Part shown: positions 9,258-17,262 of the stretch, piece after piece
How positions within the stretch are numbered: position 1 is the stretch's first letter
Layout: every line of letters starts with the position of its first letter
Source of the DNA: Rossellomorea sp. y25
Lineage (GTDB): Bacteria; Bacillota; Bacilli; Bacillales; Bacillaceae_B
NCBI RefSeq assembly: GCF_038049935.1
Contig: NZ_CP145886.1
Span: 3,356,501 to 3,420,500, forward strand
Length of the DNA stretch: 64,000 nt
Direction of reading: 5' to 3'
The notes under the pieces: model-generated
The model's database searches: none
The model's input: only the letters and a program-made list of their open reading frames with translations
Told to the model about the DNA's origin: nothing
Made by a program: the position numbers and the translations under genes

Positions 9258-9386
9258 TTATAAAAAAAGAAGCCTATTTGTCAGTGAATGCTCTGTAAGA
9301 GACTGAACCAGTCCTTCGTCAAACCAGGAAGAATTTTCAAGTAGCGTGTCATCCAAGTCAAATAAAAGAAGGCTATACTTTTTCAT
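9258..9386 (-). pseudogene. N-terminal remnant of a HAD-superfamily hydrolase
   Basis: From an ATG at 9386 the minus strand encodes 42 residues beginning MKKYSLLLFDLDDTLLENS and continuing SWFDEGLVQSLTEHSLTN before losing homology and stopping at 9258. DLDDT is HAD motif I, and the WFDxGL continuation is typical of YjjG/YfnB-like nucleotidases. The cap and motifs II-IV are missing, so this is a truncated gene head. A purine-rich AAAAGGG site precedes the ATG. The missing body is not visible in 8916-9257. Confidence 0.75.
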
Positions 9387-9439
9387 TGACGTATCAACCC
9401 TTTTAATCGTTTTTTATAGAGTACGAAATCACTTGTATA

Positions 9440-9877
9440 CTAAAGTTGCGTCTTCAACACAACTTCCCCCCACATCATTTCACCCGTCTTCTCAAATCCC
9501 AGACTTTTATATAACTTTATAGCACTCACATTCTCCGGTTCCGCACTTGTGAATAATTCTATATTTCCATATGTATGTGTCAGTTCTTTTAAAAGTAGTT
9601 GCGTTGCCTTTTTCCCATAGCCTCTCCCTTGATAATTCTGATCGATCATTAACCGGCTCATCTCCATACGGTTTGTGTCAGGGTCGATCCCATACATGAT
9701 GAACCCTACCATGCTATGTTGATGATAAATAGCCAATGGATATTGTTCTTCCATAAATGTTGATTGCAGCAATGAATAAGCGTTATCTGCGACAAATTCC
9801 TTCTGATGTTCCGAAACAGATAAGGTTACACATTCCTCCCAATTGTCAGCATTGATCTCCTTTAATGCCAGATTCAT
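9440..9877 (-). CDS. GNAT acetyltransferase, polyamine (PaiA/BltD)-like
   Basis: 145 residues from the ATG at 9877, preceded by AAAGGGTGG (an upstream GTG at 9886 lies within the ribosome site). The N-terminus LALKEINADNWEECVTLSV followed by SEHQKEFVADNAYSLLQS is characteristic of the spermine/spermidine acetyltransferase group, and motif A reads MIDQNYQGRGYGKKATQLLL. The C-terminus NVSAIKLYKSLGFEKTGE is standard. Expected role: acetylation of polyamines in the cytoplasm to limit their toxicity; the specific substrate is inferred from similarity. Probably monocistronic. Confidence 0.85.
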   Translation of the reverse strand: MNLALKEINADNWEECVTLSVSEHQKEFVADNAYSLLQSTFMEEQYPLAIYHQHSMVGFIMYGIDPDTNRMEMSRLMIDQNYQGRGYGKKATQLLLKELTHTYGNIELFTSAEPENVSAIKLYKSLGFEKTGEMMWGEVVLKTQL

Positions 9878-9944
9878 ATAAACCACCCTTTCGATATTGT
9901 GGATGAAACCGTCCAGCGATTACTTTTATATCTTGTTCTTTCAA

Positions 9945-10415
9945 TCAACGATGTGACGGCCAGGAACCTTGCATTTTCCTCATTTGAATAATTTGACCCG
10001 TATGGTATGCCTCATGAAGCATGATGTCTAAGAGCTTTTCTTCCAGAGCATTATGTTCAAGTTCTTCAGTCGTAGTTCTACCAAGTGCTTCTCTTAAAAG
10101 ACGGTGAGCGGCATCAGCACGTTCAACGACTGCTCTCCAGGCCTTGTCGTCATTTAGTTGTTCCGTAAGGTAGAAGGTTTCATTTCCATCGAGGGTTTGA
10201 TTCCATTCTCGGCCTTCTAATTGTGCTGTTAGTCTTTCTTTGTAATAAGTAAGATGATTTACATTCTCCCATATGGTTTTGGTCGCCTCTCCATCCGGTC
10301 TCCATCTCGCCTGTGCTGCTGTGATTCCTTCTATTGAAGGTTTGAATGGGGCATACCAACTTTCCTGGTCGTATGTAGTATCGAGCATTCTTAAGAGCAA
10401 GTCAGTTCGTTTCAT
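9945..10415 (-). CDS. DinB family protein (four-helix metal-binding)
   Basis: 156 residues from the ATG at 10415, which has AAGGAGG in front; the frame stays open about 73 codons further upstream without another good site and with unlike composition. The DinB-like fold is indicated by NVNHLTYYKERL (first His) and LHEAYHTGQIIQMRK (second and third His), the usual three-His metal site. DinB-fold proteins include bacillithiol- or mycothiol-dependent transferases; most are uncharacterised. Divergent from the secreted beta-propeller gene. Substrate unknown. Confidence 0.88.
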   Translation of the reverse strand: MKRTDLLLRMLDTTYDQESWYAPFKPSIEGITAAQARWRPDGEATKTIWENVNHLTYYKERLTAQLEGREWNQTLDGNETFYLTEQLNDDKAWRAVVERADAAHRLLREALGRTTTEELEHNALEEKLLDIMLHEAYHTGQIIQMRKMQGSWPSHR

Positions 10416-10605
10416 AAGTGTTTTCCTCCTTGGAATTGAAGTTTCATATTGATAGTACTTCAGCATAAAGTGAAGAACTCCTTCTTTTAATAGGGTGGGG
10501 ACAAAGAATCTGGCCAGACCACATCTTTCCTTTCCACACTCTTTTTCACATAATGTAAGCCATCCGGGAAAATAGTAAGGGCATATGCAAAAAGGAGAAT
10601 TCACA

Positions 10606-11853
10606 ATGAAAAAAGCTATCGTCTTTACCATCATTCTTGCTCTTATTTTTCCATCAACACCCTCCGCATCCCTAGAGAATCAAGTTAAAGCTGCTTTTAT
10701 AAGGGAGGGGAATTTGTGGACCTTGATAGATAGCCAAGAAACACAAATAACGAATTCCGAAAACGTCCACTCTCAACCCAAATGGTCAACCGACGGAACC
10801 TGGCTTGCCTATCAAGTAGAAACCACTTCTGAATTCGATAAAGGGGAAATGCAGTCAGAACTGTGGACTTACAATCTTAAAACGGGGAAAAAGAAGAAAA
10901 TTTCTTATAACGGTCATTCTCCAGAATGGGCTCCCCATAAAAACCATGTTGCTTATAATAATAGAGGAATTTTAGATATTTCAGACCTCAAGCGTTTCTA
11001 CAACATTGCAACCGGGGTCAGTGACTTCACGTGGTTTCCGGACGGTAGTGGATTCCTTCTTTCTTCATCAGGAACCCTCAGCCCGGATGGATGGTCAAGC
11101 GCCTCTTTATTCATAAAAAAAGTCGGCGATAACTATGAAGACATTGTTCTTTTTGGAGGGGTGGAGCCATTCTTTACACTCCCAAGGGAAATCGGGACAA
11201 GTGATCTAAACAAACTGATCGCGGTCTATGCCGAGCAGCTGTCCTACTCACCGAGCGGCAGGTGGATTTCATTTGTGGTGTCTCCAACCGCCTCCTGGTC
11301 CATGGATAGCAATATGGTTTGCATCATCGATAAGGAAGGAAATAACTTCGAAGTATTAGACGAGATGATTTTGCAAGTAGGCGAGCCCAAGTGGTCACCC
11401 TCCACTGATACGATTGCCTATATCGCTGGCGGTGGAAGAATTGTTTTCGGGTTCAAAAACAAAGATTTAAAGGTAAAAGAAATGCCTGTTTCAGGAACTT
11501 ACACCCCTGCCCATTTCGCTGATCTGGATTTTGACTGGATGACTGACAAATCACTGGTCGTTTCGAGAATCAAAGAACAGGAGTGGACCAATGACTTCAG
11601 TAAGCACCCGCTGCCTGCCCTTTATACTCTGAATATCGATTCGAATCACCAAATGAAAATTACGAGTCCTCCTAAAGGATATGGAGACTATGCTCCTCAG
11701 TTCATCGCGTCCATTTCAAAACTCGTTTGGTTAAGAGGGACATCTTTAACAGATACGACAAGGGATCTGTGGATGGGGAACAAGGATGGTACTGATGCTA
11801 AGCAATGGTTGCGGAATATTGAGGAAATTGTTTTTTATAAAATGAAGGGGTAA
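10606..11853 (+). CDS. Secreted TolB-like beta-propeller protein
   Basis: 415 residues from the ATG at 10606, which has AAAGGAG at 8 bases; the frame is open 7 codons upstream through the ribosome site. MKKAIVFTIILALIFPSTPSAS is a signal peptide. The mature part holds six PD40/TolB-type repeats whose cores read PKWSTDGTWLAYQ, PEWAPHKNHVAYN, FTWFPDGSGFLLSS, SYSPSGRWISFVV, PKWSPSTDTIAYIA and DFDWMTDKSLVVS. Such propellers are usually binding or scaffold domains. No catalytic domain is present. One of the few plus-strand genes here; convergent with the anti-sigma gene. Role unknown. Confidence 0.85.
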   Translation: MKKAIVFTIILALIFPSTPSASLENQVKAAFIREGNLWTLIDSQETQITNSENVHSQPKWSTDGTWLAYQVETTSEFDKGEMQSELWTYNLKTGKKKKISYNGHSPEWAPHKNHVAYNNRGILDISDLKRFYNIATGVSDFTWFPDGSGFLLSSSGTLSPDGWSSASLFIKKVGDNYEDIVLFGGVEPFFTLPREIGTSDLNKLIAVYAEQLSYSPSGRWISFVVSPTASWSMDSNMVCIIDKEGNNFEVLDEMILQVGEPKWSPSTDTIAYIAGGGRIVFGFKNKDLKVKEMPVSGTYTPAHFADLDFDWMTDKSLVVSRIKEQEWTNDFSKHPLPALYTLNIDSNHQMKITSPPKGYGDYAPQFIASISKLVWLRGTSLTDTTRDLWMGNKDGTDAKQWLRNIEEIVFYKMKG

Positions 11854-11908
11854 ATCTTGTAGCCTTCCAGTCAAAAGGCCAAGATTTTTCGACAAACGGA
11901 TCATACAA

Positions 11909-11932
11909 TAAGCCGGGCATAACCCCGGCTTA
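11909..11932. terminator. Hairpin between convergent genes
   Basis: A 9-bp perfect stem TAAGCCGGG / CCCGGCTTA with a 6-base loop lies between the propeller gene and the minus-strand anti-sigma gene. T-tracts are poor on both sides. A second weaker stem GTCATT / AATGAC with an A/T run follows at about 11937-11953. Confidence 0.6.
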
Positions 11933-11970
11933 ACAGTCATTCTAAAAAAATGACCTCTACTACTAACAAG

Positions 11971-12981
11971 TCACTTTTCAATCTCTAACACAACCACATC
12001 AAACAACTCCCCACCCGCATAAAGCACGAACGCCCACTCGCCACGTTCAGGAATGGTAACTGACGACGGAGCATGAACATCCGCACCGTTGTTCTCTCCA
12101 CCTAGGGGAATGCTCCAGGTCTCACCGTTATTCAATACAGGCTGGACGGTTCCCGACTCCCTGTGATAACCAACCACTGTTAGTTCTGAAGCCTCCGTGT
12201 CCCACAGATGCCACATCCATTTTTGTCCGGTCAGGCTTGGCATGTCCGCACCAATGATGCCGGATCTGTTTTCATTCCCTATCAAATTCCGCCCAAATTC
12301 GGTTGCCTTCCGATCCCAATTGATTTTGTCAAAATCACTTTTTTGAACGTAGTCAGGAATACCCTCGGGTAAAATGATGGGACTTCCTTCTTCCTTTTTA
12401 CCTACACTCACCACGACATCACCGTAAGTCTTGCCGTTAAGGTAGACTTCATACCTCCATAATCCGCTGTCCGGAACCTGAAAACTCGCCGCGAAGCGCT
12501 GTAAGCTTGAGTACCCATTTGAGGGCTCCGTTATTATTTGAGGAGACACCACTTCGATTCGTTGCCTCGTTTCCTTATGAACCGCCGAAATGGAAAGTTC
12601 TTTCCCTTTGAATGTGTCAAAAGGTTCTTTGAAACTGAAAATATATCCATAAGGCTTACCTTCATGCAGTTCGGGATCAGGAAATATGCTGAAAACGAGC
12701 CTATTATCTTCTGTATAATCGTGTTTTACTTGCCATGTGTTCGGACTACCATTCATCGCTCCATTCTGCTTAACCAACAACTCTGTTGAAACGAAGAAAC
12801 CTATTAAACAAATGGTAACAGTCGTCATGATAAAAATAATGAATGGTTTAGGGCTCTTTGTCCCCACCTGATTATGAACGGCATGACGGATTTTACTTTT
12901 TTGACATTCCGTAAAGTGCCGGCCTTTATGAGTCGTAGAATCCATCGCTTTCTTCAACTCATTAAGCTCATTTTCCATCAT
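11971..12981 (-). CDS. Membrane-anchored anti-sigma factor-like protein
   Basis: 336 residues. A charged cytoplasmic N-terminus of about 45 residues is followed by one membrane segment (PFIIFIMTTVTICLIGFFV, about 46-64) and a large extracytoplasmic beta-rich domain. Its start (ATGATG after AAAGGTGGG) overlaps the 3' end of the ECF sigma gene by 14 bases, the usual arrangement for a cognate anti-sigma factor. No classic zinc anti-sigma motif is visible in the N-terminus (H and C occur as HFTEC), so the sigma-binding mode is unknown. Likely role: sequesters the sigma factor until an envelope signal is sensed. Confidence 0.75.
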   Translation of the reverse strand: MMENELNELKKAMDSTTHKGRHFTECQKSKIRHAVHNQVGTKSPKPFIIFIMTTVTICLIGFFVSTELLVKQNGAMNGSPNTWQVKHDYTEDNRLVFSIFPDPELHEGKPYGYIFSFKEPFDTFKGKELSISAVHKETRQRIEVVSPQIITEPSNGYSSLQRFAASFQVPDSGLWRYEVYLNGKTYGDVVVSVGKKEEGSPIILPEGIPDYVQKSDFDKINWDRKATEFGRNLIGNENRSGIIGADMPSLTGQKWMWHLWDTEASELTVVGYHRESGTVQPVLNNGETWSIPLGGENNGADVHAPSSVTIPERGEWAFVLYAGGELFDVVVLEIEK

Positions 12982-13516
12982 GGTCCCACCTTTCCATCAT
13001 TTTTCTCAGCTTAGCCCTGCCTCTGGTCAATCTTATTTTGATCGTATTCCGGTTCAAGCCTAACAACCCTTTAATTTCATCTATCGAACAATCTTCATAA
13101 TAATACAGTGTAATGACTTCCCGATACTTTACGGGCAGGGCAAGGACACACCTTGAAAGAATCTCTTCCTCATTTCGCTTCAGGACACTCATTTCAGGTA
13201 ACGGTTCCTTGGAAGTGAAAAGAGAAAACAGGCTTGAATTCATCACCACTCTCTTAAACGATGAACTCTTCAGGACATCTTTCGATCGATTAATAATCAG
13301 CCGATAAATCCACGCTTTAAAAGATTTAATCTCATCTATTTTTTCATAATGCTTGAAGCATGTGACAAATACATCCTGAACGATGTCTTCGGCCATACTC
13401 CAATCTTTCACATAGTTGTAAGCCAATTTCGTAAGGCGTTCTCCGTACTCATCCATGATTCCTTCCAGCCAGGAATCCCTGTCTTCTGAATGGTCTTCGT
13501 TCTTCACCTTTCTCAC
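12968..13516 (-). CDS. ECF-type RNA polymerase sigma factor
   Basis: 182 residues. The start is GTG at 13516, supported by GAGGTGAT six bases upstream. Region 2 is clear (ERLTKLAYNYVKDWSMAEDI then VQDVFVTCFKHYEKI, with the WIYRLIINRSKD -10-recognition helix), and region 4 is VLALPVKYREVITLYYYEDC followed by SIDEIKGLLGLNRNTIKIRL. It directs RNA polymerase to a small stress regulon, probably envelope-related. Its own upstream region carries an ECF promoter, suggesting autoregulation. The overlapping downstream gene is its probable anti-sigma factor. Confidence 0.93.
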   Translation of the reverse strand: MRKVKNEDHSEDRDSWLEGIMDEYGERLTKLAYNYVKDWSMAEDIVQDVFVTCFKHYEKIDEIKSFKAWIYRLIINRSKDVLKSSSFKRVVMNSSLFSLFTSKEPLPEMSVLKRNEEEILSRCVLALPVKYREVITLYYYEDCSIDEIKGLLGLNRNTIKIRLTRGRAKLRKMMERWDHDGK

Positions 13517-13548
13517 ACTTCCATCACCTCATTCCCCTTTAATGCTAA

Positions 13549-13574
13549 GACGAATCAGTTAGTTACAGGTTTCA
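13549..13574 (-). promoter_or_regulatory. ECF-type promoter of the sigma/anti-sigma operon
   Basis: On the minus strand TGAAAC is followed by a 16-base spacer and CGTC, matching the SigM/SigW/SigX-type consensus of Bacillus (TGAAAC-N16-CGT). It lies 33 bases upstream of the sigma GTG start. Whether this sigma recognises it is inference. Confidence 0.75.
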
Positions 13575-13596
13575 TATTTTTGTAAAATTATATGAT

Positions 13597-13638
13597 GAAA
13601 AAATAAGGTACTTAGATCAAGCTTTAAGCACCTTATTT
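13597..13638 (-). terminator. Terminator of the SRPBCC gene
   Basis: The arms AATAAGGTACTTA (13602-13614) and TAAGCACCTTATT (13625-13637) form a 13-bp stem with one mismatch around a 10-base loop, followed on the minus strand by TTTTTTC. Located about 35 bases downstream of the SRPBCC stop. Confidence 0.8.
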
Positions 13639-13672
13639 CAAAATATGATATTATTTTTCACTTACTCTAGTC

Positions 13673-14095
13673 TCACTTAACCAGCGCCGCTCTAAGATTG
13701 ACACCATACTCCATGTATCCCTTCAAGCATGTCAGCATGTATACCCAACCCTCTTTATTGTCTAATAATTGGTTGATAAGATTTTCGTGGTTCTCATCAA
13801 ATCCTTCTTCTTTGACTACGACAATTGTGCTGCCTTTTTCTTCTTGCTCAAATGTTATGGTTACTTTATGGCTACCTGCCCACTCGAAGACAATCTTTTT
13901 ATGTTCTTGAATTTCTTTTATGTCTATATCCCCTTGTGCGTCATATTCTTCATATCTTAAAGTAACAACCCTTCCTTCCTCCCACCTTTCAGAACTTGAA
14001 GAAAACCAAAAGTTACCTATTTTTTCAGGATCAACAAATGCCTCAAAAATTTCATGTGCCTGCTTTTGAATTCTCATTTGAGAGAGATTATTCAT
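13673..14095 (-). CDS. SRPBCC/AHSA1-domain protein
   Basis: 140 residues from the ATG at 14095 (weak GTGGAAG site); the frame is open 27 codons further, but those residues do not resemble the family. The sequence follows the AHSA1/Bet v1-like pattern: FEAFVDPEKIGNFWFSSSSE, WEEGRVVTLRYEEY, IVFEWAGSHKVTITFEQ, STIVVVKEEGF, and a last helix MLTCLKGYMEYGVNLR. These START-like proteins bind hydrophobic ligands or act in stress responses; many in Bacillus are uncharacterised. Start is uncertain. Monocistronic with its own terminator. Confidence 0.82.
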   Translation of the reverse strand: MNNLSQMRIQKQAHEIFEAFVDPEKIGNFWFSSSSERWEEGRVVTLRYEEYDAQGDIDIKEIQEHKKIVFEWAGSHKVTITFEQEEKGSTIVVVKEEGFDENHENLINQLLDNKEGWVYMLTCLKGYMEYGVNLRAALVK

Positions 14096-14383
14096 ACATC
14101 TTCCACTCACTTTCATGTATTTTTGGGTTATTTCATTTATATACTGTCTACTATTTATTGTCCATTTATTGTCCATTTACTAGGCCATTCTGTTTTCAAA
14201 AACTTATTTCCTTAAAGCGGTAACCAACGCCTCAAATGGTTTCAATAATTTCAGGGGTTGAACGAATCAAACTAACTGATTTAACTTTGCATCGGACAAA
14301 TCTGATCCATAATCACAAGTTGATAAAGTTGGTACAACTAGCCATTTATATGAAACGATACTTTAATGCTCATTTAGATGTGC

Positions 14384-14408
14384 AAAAAGACACTCACAAA
14401 AGAGTGCC
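14384..14408 (-). terminator. Terminator of the AraC/GyrI-like regulator gene
   Basis: Stem CACTC / GAGTG extended by GA.CC pairs, followed on the minus strand by CTTTTTGC. It lies 20 bases beyond the stop codon. The rest of 14096-14383 shows nothing recognisable. Confidence 0.65.
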
Positions 14409-14427
14409 CTTAAGTATAGTTACAAAT

Positions 14428-15309
14428 TTATCCAACGTTCTTTTTCTTTACTGGAATCCATATTTCACTTCTATACTTCGGATTCCCTGTGTCCTTACTC
14501 TCATTCCATACCATTTCAGGACCTTCAACTGCTTCATAGCCTGAAGCCGGAAACCACTCTGAGTATATCCTGCCCCACACATTCTGAAGTGTTTCCGGAA
14601 ATGGTCCAATCGATTCGAATACGGCCCAGGTACTGGCTTTTATTTTTAATGCATCAAATTCTCCTGTTTCATCACTTGAAGTTGCCACCCCGATGTAATG
14701 ATCTAACTCTCCCTTTTCTTCCATTCTTCCTTCAGAAAAATTAGTTGAAGCACTAATAATACCTGTTGGTTCTATGTTTGAAAGTGCTTTTAGTTGTTTA
14801 ATTACCTCAGGTGTTAATCGCCCATACATTTCGGCAACATCTGGATTAACCCCGTTAAAGATTATTGGAACCCTTTTCTTAAAGCCCACTACCTTAAATG
14901 GTGCTTTTTCAACAATACGATAATTCATTTCGCATCCTCCTCTTATTGTGAGTTGGAAGGTCATTTTAGGATAAGCTTTTAACGGTGTATGCTCTCTTCT
15001 TGCTTCAGAAGGGAGAAAGCCATGCAACGAATGAAAAGCACGGGTGAATGAATCCGCTGAACGATATCCGTATTTGACCGCAATATCGATTATTCTCAAG
15101 TCACTATCTTTCAAATCAAGGGCAGCAAGCGTCAGTCTTCTTCTCCGAATATATTCTGATAAGGATATGCCTGATAAAAAAGAAAACATCCGTTTAAAAT
15201 GATACTCTGAACAGTAAGCCATTTTTGATATTTCGCTATAATCAATTTCCTCCGTCAGGTGCTCTTCAATGTAAGCCAATGCCTCATTCATCCTTCTTAA
15301 AGAATCCAT
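14428..15309 (-). CDS. AraC family regulator with GyrI-like effector-binding domain
   Basis: 293 residues from the ATG at 15309 with AAAGGAGG upstream. The N-terminal about 105 residues hold two helix-turn-helix units of the AraC type ([20 protein letters not shown] and the second with [21 protein letters not shown]). The C-terminal half is a GyrI-like/AraC effector-binding domain ([20 protein letters not shown] ... IGVATS ... [20 protein letters not shown] ... YRSEIWIPV). Such Rob-like proteins bind small amphipathic molecules and activate export or resistance genes. No obvious target gene is adjacent. Well supported architecture; ligand unknown. Confidence 0.93.
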   Translation of the reverse strand: MDSLRRMNEALAYIEEHLTEEIDYSEISKMAYCSEYHFKRMFSFLSGISLSEYIRRRRLTLAALDLKDSDLRIIDIAVKYGYRSADSFTRAFHSLHGFLPSEARREHTPLKAYPKMTFQLTIRGGCEMNYRIVEKAPFKVVGFKKRVPIIFNGVNPDVAEMYGRLTPEVIKQLKALSNIEPTGIISASTNFSEGRMEEKGELDHYIGVATSSDETGEFDALKIKASTWAVFESIGPFPETLQNVWGRIYSEWFPASGYEAVEGPEMVWNESKDTGNPKYRSEIWIPVKKKNVG

Positions 15310-15401
15310 CAAATAACCTCCTTTCACCAACAATGTTAGTAAAGAATGCGATAATCCATCCGACAATCTGTGCACAATTTAGTCGACGCCCCTATAGGAT
15401 G

Positions 15402-16103
15402 TCATGACTTTTGACGATAAGATTGTATCATTTCAAAGTATTGTGTATCTCCTAAGCCATGGTCTTTGAAATTTTCGATTAGAAGAGACACCAGTTCTTT
15501 TATCGGGACGTCTTGGTGCTGTTGAATATACAGCATAAGATCACTATCTTTCTTAAGGTAATTCAAATACAGTTCAATTCCTTTGTATAAAGGGATTGGA
15601 TGAACTTCCTTAGACATAGCTTTATGAATCAATACTTGTTTGTAGAGTTGATCATATCCTTTTGCTTTTAGGCTGTAATACCTTATAGGTTGAAAATCAT
15701 CTCCGACAAGATGGAGATCAATTGAACCTTCATACTCAGTTTGATCTAACCAGGCGAGTATGGTGAGAAGATTCATTTGACAAAACATATCCTCATCAAA
15801 CCATAGGGCTATATGATCATAATCCTCACAAAAGAGAGGCTGCAATGGCTTTAGGGTGATTTCAGCATATTGAACTGGCGTTACATGATGAACCTTCGCA
15901 CGTATTTCTGTAAATTGATCGGAAAATAAATCATCGCAGGTGTCCCCATAACACATTGCTTCGTTAAAGGGAATCATCCTTTCGGCTTCAAGAAACTGTG
16001 TCTCTTTGAAATTCTTATACATTTCTGTTCCATTTAATATATGTACGGTTCCTGTTGGATCCACATTGACACCTCCTGCTCTGGTGACTTGATTCTGCAG
16101 CAT
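15402..16103 (-). CDS. DUF1835-domain protein
   Basis: 233 residues. The N-terminal half follows the DUF1835 pattern: GTVHILNGTEMYKNFKET, then MIPFNEAMCYGD and FTEIRAKVHHVTPVQYAE, then YDHIALWFDEDMFCQMNLL. The C-terminal half has ELYLNYLKKDSDLMLYIQQ, like the DUF3658-type tail that often follows. Function is unknown for the family. The ribosome site is weak (GGGATAGAG), so the start is not certain. No signal peptide or membrane segment. It lies upstream of the AraC gene in the same orientation, separated by 92 bases. Confidence 0.8.
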   Translation of the reverse strand: MLQNQVTRAGGVNVDPTGTVHILNGTEMYKNFKETQFLEAERMIPFNEAMCYGDTCDDLFSDQFTEIRAKVHHVTPVQYAEITLKPLQPLFCEDYDHIALWFDEDMFCQMNLLTILAWLDQTEYEGSIDLHLVGDDFQPIRYYSLKAKGYDQLYKQVLIHKAMSKEVHPIPLYKGIELYLNYLKKDSDLMLYIQQHQDVPIKELVSLLIENFKDHGLGDTQYFEMIQSYRQKS

Positions 16104-16198
16104 TTCTCTATCCCGTATACTTCAAGACATCCTCAAAAAACTCCTCTCTTTTTAAGAATGGACCGTTTATTAAACATAATAAGAATAATGACAACCCA

Positions 16199-16549
16199 TT
16201 ATTTCTCCCATAGCTCAATCAGTCTACCTTCAGGATCTTTAATCCAAATAAACGTACCAAATTCACTTACCTCTTTTTCCTTTACAAGAGGTACACCGAC
16301 TTGTTCCAGATGCTCAATCGTTTCGTTTATATTATAAACTTGGAAATTCAACATCACTTGCTGTTCTGTTGGGAAGTAAGGGTCATCTTCAGTAAAGAAA
16401 GAAAAAATGGTTTCATTTCCTGATTGGGGTTTAATAATAGTCCCATTCAAATCTTCCATTTCAATCTTCAACACTTCACTGTACCATCTTTTAATAGTAT
16501 CCAGGTTTTTAGTCCTCCAAAATATTCCCCCGAAACCTTTTATCAACAT
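16199..16549 (-). CDS. VOC (glyoxalase/bleomycin resistance-like) protein
   Basis: 116 residues, ATG with AAGGGAG upstream. One VOC unit: FGGIFWRTKNLDTIKRWYSE, then a central VMLNFQVYNINETIEHLEQVG and the C-terminal FGTFIWIKDPEGRLIELWE with the metal-ligand Glu. Proteins of this size act as dimers binding a metal or a small hydrophobic ligand. The first conserved His of glyoxalases is replaced (FGGIFW), so lyase activity is doubtful. Monocistronic. Confidence 0.85.
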   Translation of the reverse strand: MLIKGFGGIFWRTKNLDTIKRWYSEVLKIEMEDLNGTIIKPQSGNETIFSFFTEDDPYFPTEQQVMLNFQVYNINETIEHLEQVGVPLVKEKEVSEFGTFIWIKDPEGRLIELWEK

Positions 16550-16661
16550 AATAAACTCGCTCCCTTCTCTAATTTCATTAATTTCTCCACTATATTAGAA
16601 TTTCAAGAAATAAAAACAATATCCTTCTTCAGCCACCCGATAGGGGAAACGAATCTTCAGA

Positions 16662-16796
16662 ATGACTCCGATTCATTATCACAACGGCTTAAAATATGGT
16701 TGGGGTGAAACGACCATTGTCACCGCCTTTGGGTTTGTTTCGTGGATTTGTACGTTTATCTGTTTTGCTTATTGGAAGTTTGTTCTCAAGCCATAA
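16662..16796 (+). CDS. Possible small membrane protein or gene remnant (44 aa)
   Basis: A 44-residue frame beginning MTPIHYHNGLKYGWGETTIV and ending in a hydrophobic segment plus WKFVLKP. One membrane helix (about residues 18-40) is predicted by eye. A GGGG site lies 13 bases upstream, which is long spacing. The stop codon sits 3 bases before the left end of the dispersed repeat, so the element may have inserted at the 3' end of an older gene. Not recognised; it may be a fragment. Confidence 0.35.
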   Translation: MTPIHYHNGLKYGWGETTIVTAFGFVSWICTFICFAYWKFVLKP

Positions 16797-16799
16797 GGT

Positions 16800-17241
16800 A
16801 AAAGAGGCTGGGACAAAACTAAAAAATCACGAAATGAAGACGATTAATAGAAGTGTAGGTTCTTAATACCGCTAATGATTTCCGTGCAAGACTACGCTTT
16901 CCGCGGGTAGCCCGTGAGCCTCCTCGGCAAGCCTGCGGGAAGAAAAGCGGAGGGGCTTTGTTCAGAGGCGGGTGGCATAAGGCGAAGCGGCCACGAAGGC
17001 GTTCTTTGCCTTCTTGGCCGCTTCGCCTTATGACATGTGCCTCTAAGCCCCTGAGCCTGGACGGGTCTCACATAAGCTACTTTTCCCGCAGGAGTCTTCG
17101 TCTTGCACTCCAATCAACCGCTGGAGACTGCTAAAATCAAAAGGACCAAGGTTAAATAATAAACCCGAACCAATCTGCCTCTAAGTAGCGGATTGGTTCG
17201 GGTCTTGCTTAGACTAAAACACTTTTGTCCCAGCCTCTTTT
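16800..17241. repeat. Dispersed inverted-repeat (MITE-like) element, copy 1
   Basis: A 442-bp element bounded by a perfect 19-bp terminal inverted repeat (AAAAGAGGCTGGGACAAAA at both ends, inverted). Inside are a conserved TTTCCGTGCAAGAC...GGAGTGCAAGACGAAGACTCC core, a terminal palindrome at 17162-17203 (AACCCGAACCAATC / GATTGGTTCGGGT), and an inset at about 16945-17062 built on a 57-nt hairpin (17-bp perfect arms 16976-16992 and 17016-17032). Copies 2 (22510-22824, opposite orientation, no inset) and 3 (33604-34008) share it. No coding potential is credible. A non-autonomous mobile or structural RNA element is inferred. Confidence 0.85.
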
Positions 17242-17262
17242 GATTTATTCACTTCTATCAAT

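Noticed and set aside
14236..14544. A 102-codon plus-strand frame between the SRPBCC and AraC genes
   Set aside because: Its second half overlaps the AraC/GyrI gene on the other strand, it contains that gene's terminator, and it has no ribosome site.
16892..17113. A 73-codon minus-strand frame inside repeat copy 1, and a 104-codon one in copy 3
   Set aside because: The reading frames are not conserved between copies, while the hairpins are; the DNA is structural, not coding.
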